Shown here piece after piece: positions 14,557 through 22,570 of a stretch of 64,000 nt of DNA (the first letter of the stretch is position 1; the number at the start of each line of letters is the position of its first letter). The stretch is from Halarcobacter bivalviorum (GTDB lineage Bacteria; Campylobacterota; Campylobacteria; Campylobacterales; Arcobacteraceae): NCBI RefSeq assembly GCF_003346815.1, contig NZ_CP031217.1, positions 1,240,001 to 1,304,000 of the forward strand, given 5' to 3'. The translations under genes and the position numbers were made by a program. The notes below the pieces were generated by a model. The model did not search any database. It was not told where the DNA came from and saw only the letters and a list, made by a program, of their open reading frames with translations.

Positions 14557-15360
14557 TTACTCTCCTCTTAATCCTTTTCTCATTGCTTCAAGTACTGAAT
14601 TATCGGCTTTTGTATTAGTAAATAGCTCAAATGCAAGTAAGCCCTGAAATAAAAGCATATCTTCCCCATCTTTTATTTCACAGTTATTCTCACGTGCCAA
14701 AGCTAAAAAGGGTGTGATTTTTCCATATACACAATCAAAAGCATACGAAGCTTTTTTCAGTATTGGCTCTAAAATCTCTCTATCACAAGGTAAGTATTCA
14801 TCTTTTAATCCAGCGCTTGTTGAGTTTACTACTAAATCATAATCTTCTGCTTGAAAATCATCCCAAGAATAAGCAAGGATATTCTCTTTTTTAAAGAAAT
14901 CAAGTTTTCCTTCACTTCTATTTAACACAGTTACTTTAATACCTTTTTCTTGAAGTGCTAAAGCAATAGCTTTTGCAGTACCTCCTGCCCCTAAAAGTAG
15001 GACATTTTTTACAGTACCAAAAGATTCAATTGCTTTTATAAAACCTGGAGCATCTGTATTATAAGCAATAACTTTTCCATTTTCATTTATATAAGTATTT
15101 ACAGCTTCTATTTTTTGTGCTATTCCTCTAACTTCATCTGCATTTCTATATGCAAACTCTTTATGAGGGACAGTAATATTTGCACCTTTATAGTTGCTTT
15201 GTAAAAAAACTTCTTTTATTTTATTTCCATCTTCAAGATGATGTTTTTGATATAGTCCATTAAAGTTGATTTCTTTTAAACCTGCATTTTGCATTTGAGG
15301 TGATTTTGAATGTTCAACTGGGTTTCCAAATATTGCAAATAAATTTTTATTTTCACTCAT
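14557..15360 (-). CDS. aroE: Shikimate dehydrogenase
   Basis: AroE (267 residues) reduces 3-dehydroshikimate to shikimate with NADPH in aromatic amino acid synthesis. The N-terminal substrate domain shows FGNPVEHSKSPQMQN (shikimate-binding SKSP) and NITVPHKE with the catalytic lysine. The Rossmann part has LLGAGGTAKAIALAL, then NRSEGK for NADPH. The C-terminal motif GEDMLLFQG is present. AAGGA stands before the ATG at 15360. The length is typical. It is transcribed towards the island and is the first clear core gene. Confidence 0.97.
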   Translation of the reverse strand: MSENKNLFAIFGNPVEHSKSPQMQNAGLKEINFNGLYQKHHLEDGNKIKEVFLQSNYKGANITVPHKEFAYRNADEVRGIAQKIEAVNTYINENGKVIAYNTDAPGFIKAIESFGTVKNVLLLGAGGTAKAIALALQEKGIKVTVLNRSEGKLDFFKKENILAYSWDDFQAEDYDLVVNSTSAGLKDEYLPCDREILEPILKKASYAFDCVYGKITPFLALARENNCEIKDGEDMLLFQGLLAFELFTNTKADNSVLEAMRKGLRGE

Positions 15361-15464
15361 ACTTATCCTTTATTATGGGGATTTTATCAGAAATAATATT
15401 AGAATAGATTAAAGTTTAATCTTCACATAGTAAAATAAAAAAGAAATAACTACTAGGAAAAATT

Positions 15465-16136
15465 ATGTCAAAAATTGAATATTTTTTTACAGATAAAAAT
15501 GATGGTAATTTAGCTTACCATGTAAATGATGATAAAGATAATGTTGATAAAAACAGAAAGAATTTAGAAGAAAAATATAATATTAAAATTGAAAATCTAT
15601 TTTATATGAATCAAGTACATGGGAATAATGTAGAGCTTATAGATGAAAACTCAAATAGGGTTATAGATAGTTGTGATGGAATTATAACTGCTTCAAAAAA
15701 CTTAACACTTATGGTAATGGTTGCAGATTGTATACCTATTTTATTTATGGATAGAAAAAAAGATGTAATTGCAGCTGTACATGCAGGAAGAAACTCTACT
15801 TTTCAAAAGATTGCTCCTCTTACTGTAGAGAAGATGATTAAAAACTTCTCTTGTAAGAAAGAGGATATTGAAGTAATAATGGGACCAGCTATAAATAGAT
15901 GTTGCTATGAAGTGAATGAAGAGTTAAAAAGTATTGTTGAAAATAGTTTTTCAAAGGAGTTTATTTTTGGTAACAATATTGATTTACAAGGTATAAATAA
16001 AATGTTACTAAATGATATAGGAGTAAGAAATATAAGTATATCTAATACATGTACTAAGTGTTCAGGTAAACCATATTTCTCATATAGAGTGGATAAAAAG
16101 TGTGGTAGGTTTGCTGGTCTAATTACCATCAAGTAG
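15465..16136 (+). CDS. pgeF: Peptidoglycan editing factor PgeF (YfiH/laccase-domain family)
   Basis: This 223-residue cytoplasmic protein belongs to the YfiH/DUF152 family, long labelled multicopper polyphenol oxidase. Members correct wrongly incorporated L-Ser in peptidoglycan precursors or act as purine nucleoside phosphorylase/deaminase. The metal-site motifs MNQVHGNNV, ADCIPILF, VHAGRNST and GPAINRCCYEV are all present in the usual order, and FSYRVDKKCGR closes the domain. A ribosome-binding site AGGAAA precedes the ATG. It is divergent from aroE and followed by an operator-like repeat array before malic enzyme. Confidence 0.9.
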   Translation: MSKIEYFFTDKNDGNLAYHVNDDKDNVDKNRKNLEEKYNIKIENLFYMNQVHGNNVELIDENSNRVIDSCDGIITASKNLTLMVMVADCIPILFMDRKKDVIAAVHAGRNSTFQKIAPLTVEKMIKNFSCKKEDIEVIMGPAINRCCYEVNEELKSIVENSFSKEFIFGNNIDLQGINKMLLNDIGVRNISISNTCTKCSGKPYFSYRVDKKCGRFAGLITIK

Positions 16137-16140
16137 TCAA

Positions 16141-16184
16141 TTATGTAAAAATTATGTAAATATCATGTCAAAATCATGTACCTT
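16141..16184 (+). promoter_or_regulatory. Four 11-bp direct repeats upstream of malic enzyme
   Basis: Four adjoining 11-mers start at 16141, 16152, 16163 and 16174: TTATGTAAAAA, TTATGTAAATA, TCATGTCAAAA and TCATGTACCTT. ATGT recurs at exactly 11-bp spacing (16143, 16154, 16165, 16176). This is one helical turn, the spacing of OmpR/PhoB-type regulator sites. Possible -10 boxes lie downstream: TATAAT (16215-16220) and TACAAT (16249-16254). The regulator is unknown. Confidence 0.55.
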
Positions 16185-16285
16185 AAACTTAAATTAAAGT
16201 TAATAAGCTGAAATTATAATTATTTAAAATTTTTAAGTTTCATTTAGTTACAATTGCACTTCAATTTATATATAAAGGTTATGTA

Positions 16286-17542
16286 ATGAGTGTAAAAGTA
16301 ACTAAGACAGAAGCATTAGACTATCATAGAGTGCCAAATCCGGGGAAAGTGGCAATTTCTACGACAACTGAGTTAAATACTCAAAGAGATTTATCTTTAG
16401 CATATTCACCAGGAGTAGCTTATCCTTGTGAAGAGATTAAGTTAAATCCAGAATTAGCATATGAATATACTTCAAAAAGAAATCTTGTAGCAGTAATTTC
16501 AAATGGTACAGCTGTACTAGGACTAGGTGACATTGGTGCCCTAGCTTCAAAGCCAGTAATGGAAGGTAAAGCTGTATTATTTAAAAAGTTTGCTGCAGTT
16601 GATTCATTTGATATTGAAATTGATGCAACTGATGTTGATAAATTTTGTGAAGCTGTAAAAGCTATCTCTCCTACATTTGGAGGAATCAATTTAGAAGATA
16701 TTAAAGCACCTGAGTGTTTTGAGATTGAAAAAAGATTAATTGAAGAGCTAAATATTCCTGTAATGCATGATGATCAACATGGTACAGCTATTATTACTAC
16801 AGCTGCACTTATGAATGCAAGTGAAATGATGAATAAAAATGTAGAAGAGATGAAAGTAGTTGTTGTTGGTGCTGGGGCTTCAGCAATTGCTTGTTCTACT
16901 ATGTATAAAGAGTTAGGTGTAAAAAATCTAATTATGTGTGATTCAAAAGGTGTTATCCACAAAGAAAGAACTGATTTAAATAAATATAAAAAAGATTTTA
17001 TGGTTGATGAAGTTATGACAATGGAAGATGCTTTTACTGATGCAGATATGGTTTTAGGTCTATCTAGACCTGGAACTTTTACAAAAGAGCATATTGCTTT
17101 AATGAGTGAAGAACCAATTATTTTTACTTTAGCTAATCCAACTCCTGAATTATTTCCAGAAGAAGTAAAAGAAGTAAGACCAAAAGCAATTGTTGGTACA
17201 GGAAGAAGTGATTTTCCTAATCAAGTGAACAATGTACTTGGTTTCCCTTTTATTTTTAGAGGTGCATTAGATGTACAAACTAGAAAAATTAATATGACTA
17301 TGAAAATGGCAGCAGCTAAAGCAATCGCAGATTTAGCAAAAGAGCCTCTTGCAGATGAACTTAAAAAAGAGTTTGGAGATTTAACTTTTGGTAGAGAGTA
17401 TATTATTCCAGTACCATTTGATAAAAGACTTTTCATTGAAGTTTCTAGTGCAGTTGCAAATGCAGCAGTAGAAACTGGTGTTGCAAGAGTAAAAGAATTT
17501 GATTTAGAAAGTTACAAAGATAAACTATCTAAAATGATTTAA
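16286..17542 (+). CDS. NAD(P)-dependent malic enzyme
   Basis: The product (418 residues) decarboxylates malate oxidatively to pyruvate. It is the short bacterial form without the C-terminal phosphotransacetylase-like domain of E. coli MaeB. N-terminal motifs include DLSLAYSPGVAYPC and RNLVAVISNGTAVLGLGDIG. The metal and substrate site is seen in GINLEDIKAPECFEIE and VMHDDQHGTAI. The nucleotide-binding fold reads VVVGAGASAIAC. FTLANPTPELFPEE is conserved. AAAGG precedes the ATG. Four 11-bp repeats in the upstream intergenic region suggest control by an OmpR-type regulator. It links C4 metabolism to pyruvate. Confidence 0.96.
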   Translation: MSVKVTKTEALDYHRVPNPGKVAISTTTELNTQRDLSLAYSPGVAYPCEEIKLNPELAYEYTSKRNLVAVISNGTAVLGLGDIGALASKPVMEGKAVLFKKFAAVDSFDIEIDATDVDKFCEAVKAISPTFGGINLEDIKAPECFEIEKRLIEELNIPVMHDDQHGTAIITTAALMNASEMMNKNVEEMKVVVVGAGASAIACSTMYKELGVKNLIMCDSKGVIHKERTDLNKYKKDFMVDEVMTMEDAFTDADMVLGLSRPGTFTKEHIALMSEEPIIFTLANPTPELFPEEVKEVRPKAIVGTGRSDFPNQVNNVLGFPFIFRGALDVQTRKINMTMKMAAAKAIADLAKEPLADELKKEFGDLTFGREYIIPVPFDKRLFIEVSSAVANAAVETGVARVKEFDLESYKDKLSKMI

Positions 17543-17559
17543 ATCTTTATTTTGCTATT

Positions 17560-17623
17560 ATTCCAATCTTTAAATAAATTGGAATTAACAAGTTCCTTTA
17601 GAAATTCTATTTTTAAAGGAACT
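17560..17623 (+). terminator. Double hairpin between malic enzyme and purU
   Basis: ATTCCAAT (17560-17567) pairs with ATTGGAAT (17578-17585). AGTTCCTTTA (17591-17600) pairs with TAAAGGAACT (17614-17623). The second ends 16 bp before the purU start, so this may be a terminator or a leader structure for purU. Confidence 0.5.
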
Positions 17624-17639
17624 TTATATTAGGAACAAA

Positions 17640-18473
17640 ATGAAAGAATATATACTTTTAATTGATACTCATGACTCTAAGGGACTTGTATACAATGTCT
17701 CTAAAATCCTTTTTGCAAATAACTTAAATATTGAAACAAATGCTGAATTTGTTGATAAAGATACAAATAAATTTTTTATGAGAACTGTTATTTCAGGAGA
17801 TGTAAATCCTAATTTACTTCTTAAAGAGCTAAATGAAGCTTTACCAAAAGATTCAACAATTAAATTAAATCAAAAATCTAAAAAAGATATTGTTATTTTA
17901 GCAACAAAAGAGTCTCATGTATTAGGAGATTTACTTATTAGATATATTGATGGTGAGTTAGATGCAAATATAAAAGCAGTAATTGCAAATCATGAGTATT
18001 TAAGAGATTTAGTTGAGAAGTTTGATATTCCTTTTCATTGTATTAGTGCAGATGATATGGAAAGAGAGACTCATGAGGATTTAGTTATTGAAAAAATTCA
18101 AGAGTATACTCCAGAGTTAATTGTACTTGCTAAATATATGAGAATTTTAACTCCTAAGTTTGTAAAAACTTTTCCTAAACAAGTATTAAATATTCATCAC
18201 TCATTTTTACCAGCATTTATTGGAGCTAATCCATATAAACAAGCACACCATAGAGGTGTAAAAATTATTGGAGCTACTGCACACTATGTAACTGATGATT
18301 TAGATGAAGGTCCAATTATTTTTCAAGATGTTGTAAATGTTGACCATTCTTATTCTTGGCAAGATATGAGAAGAGCAGGTAGAAATGTTGAAAAAATTGT
18401 ATTATCAAATGCTTTACAGCTTTTATTAGAAGATAGAGTATTTGTTTATGAAAATAAAACGGTAATTTTATAA
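17640..18473 (+). CDS. purU: Formyltetrahydrofolate deformylase
   Basis: PurU (277 residues) hydrolyses 10-formyl-tetrahydrofolate to formate and tetrahydrofolate, balancing one-carbon pools and supplying formate for purine synthesis. An N-terminal ACT regulatory domain covers about residues 1-80 (DSKGLVYNVSKILFANNLNI). The formyltransferase-like catalytic domain has VLNIHHSFLPAFIGANPY with the catalytic His, and GATAHYVTDDLDEGPII with the catalytic Asp. The length is typical. Its stop codon overlaps the ATG of trmL by one base (TAATG), so the two are co-translated. Confidence 0.96.
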   Translation: MKEYILLIDTHDSKGLVYNVSKILFANNLNIETNAEFVDKDTNKFFMRTVISGDVNPNLLLKELNEALPKDSTIKLNQKSKKDIVILATKESHVLGDLLIRYIDGELDANIKAVIANHEYLRDLVEKFDIPFHCISADDMERETHEDLVIEKIQEYTPELIVLAKYMRILTPKFVKTFPKQVLNIHHSFLPAFIGANPYKQAHHRGVKIIGATAHYVTDDLDEGPIIFQDVVNVDHSYSWQDMRRAGRNVEKIVLSNALQLLLEDRVFVYENKTVIL

Positions 18474-18949
18474 TGTTTAATATTGTACTTCACGAACCAA
18501 GAATTCCAGGAAATGTAGGAACAATAGGAAGACTTGCTTTTGCTTTAAACTGTAAACTTCATCTTATAAAACCATATGGTTTTGGTGAAATTACAGAAAA
18601 AGAAGTAAGACGTGCAGGACTTGATTATTGGTTTGATTTAGAAGTTTATGAATATGAAAATATTGAAGCTTTTTGGGCAAAGCACCCTTTAAATGAGAGA
18701 CATTTTCTAGCTACTACAAAAACAGATAAACTATATTTTGAAGCAGAATATGAAGCTGATGATTATTTTTACTTTGGAAGAGAAGATGCAGGACTTCCTG
18801 AAGATATTTTAAATAAGCATAAAGAGGGTTGTATTACAATTCCAATGACAAATAATGCAAGAAGTTTAAATATCGCAAACTCTGTATCAATCGTAGCTTA
18901 TGAAGCTTTAAAACAAAACTTTGGGCAGTTTAGAAAAGATTTTTCTTAA
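18473..18949 (+). CDS. trmL: tRNA (cytidine/uridine-2'-O-)-methyltransferase TrmL
   Basis: This 158-residue SPOUT-class (trefoil knot) enzyme methylates the ribose of the wobble nucleotide 34 in tRNA-Leu isoacceptors. N-terminal motif 1 reads PRIPGNVGTIGRLAFAL. Motif 2 is YFYFGREDAGLPEDIL and motif 3 is IPMTNNARSLNIANSVSIV, all as in TrmL/YibK. The size is that of the minimal TrmL. Translation is coupled to purU. The 3' end overlaps a small convergent ORF by 20 bp. Confidence 0.95.
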   Translation: MFNIVLHEPRIPGNVGTIGRLAFALNCKLHLIKPYGFGEITEKEVRRAGLDYWFDLEVYEYENIEAFWAKHPLNERHFLATTKTDKLYFEAEYEADDYFYFGREDAGLPEDILNKHKEGCITIPMTNNARSLNIANSVSIVAYEALKQNFGQFRKDFS

Positions 18950-19163
18950 GCTTTTTTATAAGCTTTTTAACTGCCTTTAATTTTTTTTCTAACTCTTTTT
19001 TTTCATCACAATCATCACATTTTTTAGCTTTTTTATTTAGAGTTTTTCTTTTTTCGAGGAGTTTTTCTTTTAACTCTTCTATCTCTTTTTTATTCTCTTT
19101 TATCTCTTTTTCATCCCATTGAAGAATATCTTCAAAAGAGTCAATTATTTTACTTAACTTCAT
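18930..19163 (-). CDS. Small lysine-rich coiled-coil protein with CxxC
   Basis: This 77-residue protein is almost entirely charged helix (KEIKENKKEIEELKEKLLEK). One C-D-D-C pair in its middle could bind a metal or form a disulfide. It overlaps the end of the upstream Na/Pi cotransporter gene by 14 bp on the same strand, so it is probably co-transcribed, and it also overlaps trmL by 20 bp on the other strand. A palindromic AAGCTT pair near its 3' end may be a terminator for trmL. I cannot assign a function. Low-complexity coding means it could be spurious. Confidence 0.5.
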   Translation of the reverse strand: MKLSKIIDSFEDILQWDEKEIKENKKEIEELKEKLLEKRKTLNKKAKKCDDCDEKKELEKKLKAVKKLIKKLKKNLF

Positions 19164-20928
19164 CTAATTCTCCTAGTTCTCTTAGGTTTTTATCTCTAAT
19201 AAACATTACATTGGCAATATTTAAAAGGTTTGTACAAATAGTATATGCTGTTGATGTATCATTTATAATTGAAGTAGCCATTTTTGAAGTGATTTTTTCA
19301 TCTTTAATTAAAGAATCTATTCTTCCATTATGAATTACATCTAGTTTTTGTAATCTCTCTTTATCAACTTGAATTTGAGTAGAAACTTCTAATTCATCAG
19401 TTTCACTATCACTTTCAAAATCTTTTTTTAATTCATTTACTTCAAAAATAAAAGTAACTAACTCTTCTTTAATAAATCTATACTCTTCTTTAATATACTC
19501 ATTTTTACTATTTAAATAGAAGTTTACATTTTTTTGAATGTCTCTTGTATCTTTTAGTGTTTTAATTATTAGATTAGAGATAATTTTTAAATCTGTTACA
19601 TATTTACTTTGTTCTTGATTCATATTTTGTTGAGAAATAAGAGCATACTCAATAATATCACTATATAAAGATTTTAACTCTTTTTGATAGATATCATCTA
19701 AGTTTGTATCAATTTTAGAGTTTTGGTTTACTACTTTTGCAATATCTTCTTTTGTATTTAGTTGACTTGTATGTACAGATAAAGCATGAAGAATTGCTTT
19801 TTGTGCATTGTCATATAATCTAATAGTCTCTTTTTGAATTGAAACCATTGCATTGTATGGTATTTTGATATTTGCTTGTGCAAGATAAAGAGGTTTTGAA
19901 CTCTTTTTATATTTATCACTTATAAGTTTTTCTGCAAGAGTTACAATCTTTGAGATAAAAGGATATAAAACAATAATACCAAGAAGATTGAATAGAGTAT
20001 GAAATAGTGCTAACTTCATAGTATAGTTATCTGCCGCAATGCCTAACATTGGAGATAAAAATTCAACTAAATCTCTTAATGTATAGATTAATACAACAGC
20101 AAGTAAACCTGTGAAGATATTAAATACAAAGTGAGCAAAAGCAAGTCTTTTTCCATTTTCATTTGAAGTTAAAGACCCAATTACAGCAGTTACCGTTGTA
20201 CCAACATTTGCTCCAATTGCAAGAGCTAAAGCATCGATATATAAAATATTTGCACCAGCAAGTGCTGTAATAATGATTGCCATTGTGGCACTACTTGATT
20301 GTATTACTACTGTTGCAATAGCACCAATTAAAATATAAATAAAAATCCCTAAATAACCACCTACTGAATAAGCTGCTAAATCAATAGAATCTTTTAAAGT
20401 ATCAAACCCTTCTTTCATATATGAAATACCAAGGAAGATAAATCCTAAACCTAAAAGAATATTCCCTAAACCTACATAAGTACTATTTTTAGAAAATCTA
20501 AAGATTACACCAAAGATAATCATTGGCATTGCATAAATAGAGATTTTTAGATTTAATCCAAAAGAAGAGACAATCCAAGCAGTTGTTGTACTACCTAGGT
20601 TTGCACCAAAGATTATAGCAATACCTTTCGCTAGCGAAATAAGTTCTACAGATAAAAAAGAGATTACTATAACAGATATTAATGAAGAACTTTGTACTAT
20701 TGAAGTTGTAATAAAACCTGTTGTAAGTGCTCTTGCATTTGTGCTAGTAAACTTTTCTAAGATCTTTTCTAAAGTTCCACCAGAAAAAAGTTTAAAGCCA
20801 TCTTCCATAAAGTGCATACCAATTAGGAAAATCGCGATACCAGAAAGAATGATTTTTATGTTATCTTCAGAAATAACAAAATATGCTATGATAAGCAAAA
20901 TTGAGATAATTAACGTTTTTTTAACCAT
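19150..20928 (-). CDS. Na/Pi cotransporter family protein (NptA/YjbB type)
   Basis: This 592-residue inner membrane protein has about nine hydrophobic segments in residues 1-330 and a soluble C-terminal PhoU-like helical domain (~350-592). The transporter part shows the internal duplication of the family, each half with a QSSS motif: SIVQSSSLISVIV and VVIQSSSATMAII. These motifs bind sodium and phosphate in the SLC34 family, so sodium-driven phosphate movement is the likely function. No Shine-Dalgarno precedes the ATG; instead TATAAT on the coding strand (20939-20934) ends five bases before it, suggesting a leaderless mRNA. The small lysine-rich gene follows it. Confidence 0.92.
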   Translation of the reverse strand: MVKKTLIISILLIIAYFVISEDNIKIILSGIAIFLIGMHFMEDGFKLFSGGTLEKILEKFTSTNARALTTGFITTSIVQSSSLISVIVISFLSVELISLAKGIAIIFGANLGSTTTAWIVSSFGLNLKISIYAMPMIIFGVIFRFSKNSTYVGLGNILLGLGFIFLGISYMKEGFDTLKDSIDLAAYSVGGYLGIFIYILIGAIATVVIQSSSATMAIIITALAGANILYIDALALAIGANVGTTVTAVIGSLTSNENGKRLAFAHFVFNIFTGLLAVVLIYTLRDLVEFLSPMLGIAADNYTMKLALFHTLFNLLGIIVLYPFISKIVTLAEKLISDKYKKSSKPLYLAQANIKIPYNAMVSIQKETIRLYDNAQKAILHALSVHTSQLNTKEDIAKVVNQNSKIDTNLDDIYQKELKSLYSDIIEYALISQQNMNQEQSKYVTDLKIISNLIIKTLKDTRDIQKNVNFYLNSKNEYIKEEYRFIKEELVTFIFEVNELKKDFESDSETDELEVSTQIQVDKERLQKLDVIHNGRIDSLIKDEKITSKMATSIINDTSTAYTICTNLLNIANVMFIRDKNLRELGELDEVK

Positions 20929-20978
20929 CGGGTATTATAATATATTTTTTTATAAAAATAAAGATTTAGGATTATTTT

Positions 20979-21638
20979 TTGTTAAAGATACTAATTTTAG
21001 AAGATGATGAACTATTTTTAGAGACCTTAGAAGATTTTTTAAGTGATGAAGGTTTTGAAGTAAAGTGTGCAATTGATGGAGAAGAAGTACTAGATTATTG
21101 TTTTGAAGAAAAGTATGATTTATATTTACTTGATATTAATGTTCCTAAAATAAGTGGAATAGAGCTATTAAAAAGATTAAGAGAAGCAAATGATACTACC
21201 CCAACTATTTATCTAACTTCACACAAAGATAAAGATATGCTTACAAAAGGTTTTTTAAGTGGTTGTGATGATTATTTAAAAAAACCTGTAGATTTAGATG
21301 AACTTCTTTTAAGAATAAACTCTTTATTAAAAAGAAGTGGAAAGTTTAAAGAAGAGATTTTTTTAAAAGATGAGTTAGTTTTTGATGTAAAAAATAGAAG
21401 GCTTTTAAAGGCAAAAGAGGATTTAAACCTTACTAGTAAAGTAATTGATTTATTAGAACTTTTTTTAGAGAAAAAAGATTGTATCGTTACAAAAGAGATG
21501 ATTATTAGTAGATTATGGAACTATAATGAAGATTATAGTGAAGGCTCAATTCGTGTTTATATCAATAATTTAAAAAAGATATTTGGAAAAGATACAATTA
21601 AAAATCTAAAAGGAATAGGGTACAAATTTGAACTTTAA
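20979..21638 (+). CDS. OmpR-family response regulator
   Basis: The product is 219 residues. The receiver domain (1-115) has the acidic pair EDDE, the phosphoacceptor in YLLDINVPKISG, TSHKD, and the conserved lysine in LKKPVDLDE. The C-terminal winged helix (~125-219) ends in GIGYKFEL, as in OmpR-class DNA-binding domains. The start is TTG at 20979 with AGGA upstream. It overlaps the downstream histidine kinase gene by 11 bp, so the two form a classical pair. The TonB receptor gene 82 bp after the kinase carries four 11-bp repeats in its promoter and is the likely target. Confidence 0.94.
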   Translation: MLKILILEDDELFLETLEDFLSDEGFEVKCAIDGEEVLDYCFEEKYDLYLLDINVPKISGIELLKRLREANDTTPTIYLTSHKDKDMLTKGFLSGCDDYLKKPVDLDELLLRINSLLKRSGKFKEEIFLKDELVFDVKNRRLLKAKEDLNLTSKVIDLLELFLEKKDCIVTKEMIISRLWNYNEDYSEGSIRVYINNLKKIFGKDTIKNLKGIGYKFEL

Positions 21639-22488
21639 AAAAAGAAATTTTCTTATTACAAACTCTATTGTAATAGTTTTTGTACTTCTATTATCACTAT
21701 TTTTAAATTACTACTTAACCTCATTTTTTGGTCTAAATCAAAATACTTTTTTATTTATTACTATTACTGTTTTATTTTTTGGATTAGTTTTATATTTACT
21801 TCTTAGTAAATCAATTTTTGAACCTCTATTTAAAAGTGATGAAAATTTGCAAAAAACGGTAAAAGAGACACTTCATGAACTTAATATTCCAATCTCAACT
21901 ATTAATTTAAATACTCAAATGCTTGAAAAAAAAATAAGTGATGAAAAGACTTTAAAGAGATTAAATAGGATTAAGAAAGCTTCAGATGATTTACTTAAGC
22001 TTTATGAAAATATGGAGTACCAAATAAAAAAAGAGATTGATAAAATAGATATTGTAGAGTTTAGTTTAAAAAATATTATAAATGATAGTTTAGAAAAATT
22101 TGCAGATATAAAAAGAGATATAAAAATAGAAGTAAATTTAGAAAATGATATTTTACTTAAAAGTGATATTAATGGTTTTGAAAAAACTATTGATAACTTA
22201 TTATCAAATGCATTGAAATATAATCTTGAGAAAGAAGGAATTGTAAAAATTACATTAGAAGAGACTTATCTTACTTTTTATAATACAGGCAAAGAGATAG
22301 ATACAAAGAATTTATTTATTGTATTTGATAAATATTTTCAAGAAAACAATAGTAGTGATGGCTTTGGTTTAGGGCTTTCAATGGTAAAAGAATTTTGTGA
22401 TAAGAATCTAATTACTATTAAAATTGAACCTTCAAAACAAGGAAATAAATTTATTTTAAATTTAAAAAATATAGTATCACAAAAGTAA
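21628..22488 (+). CDS. Sensor histidine kinase
   Basis: This 286-residue membrane kinase has two transmembrane helices near its N-terminus (about residues 9-30 and 40-60). They are separated by only a few residues, so there is almost no periplasmic sensor domain. The dimerisation/phosphoacceptor helix contains the histidine in KETLHELNIPIS. The ATPase domain shows the N box DNLLSNALKYN and the G box DGFGLGLSMV. It begins at TTG 21628 inside the end of the regulator gene. With so little periplasmic sequence it may sense within the membrane or the cytoplasm, or through a partner such as the TonB complex. It likely controls the adjacent TonB locus. Confidence 0.92.
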   Translation: MNFKKRNFLITNSIVIVFVLLLSLFLNYYLTSFFGLNQNTFLFITITVLFFGLVLYLLLSKSIFEPLFKSDENLQKTVKETLHELNIPISTINLNTQMLEKKISDEKTLKRLNRIKKASDDLLKLYENMEYQIKKEIDKIDIVEFSLKNIINDSLEKFADIKRDIKIEVNLENDILLKSDINGFEKTIDNLLSNALKYNLEKEGIVKITLEETYLTFYNTGKEIDTKNLFIVFDKYFQENNSSDGFGLGLSMVKEFCDKNLITIKIEPSKQGNKFILNLKNIVSQK

Positions 22489-22490
22489 AA

Positions 22491-22545
22491 TTTAACAAAT
22501 ATTTAACAATTATTTAATTATTAATTAACAAATCTAGTTTAAAAT
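22491..22545 (+). promoter_or_regulatory. Four 11-bp direct repeats in the TonB receptor promoter
   Basis: TTTAACAAA (22491), TTTAACAAT (22502), TTTAATTAT (22513) and ATTAACAAA (22524) start exactly 11 bp apart. The last ends at 22532, just upstream of a likely -10 TAAAAT (22540-22545). This is the arrangement expected for OmpR-type activators binding one face of the helix. The regulator encoded immediately upstream is the obvious candidate. Confidence 0.6.
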
Positions 22546-22570
22546 CCTAATAAAAACTTAAGGATTTGTT

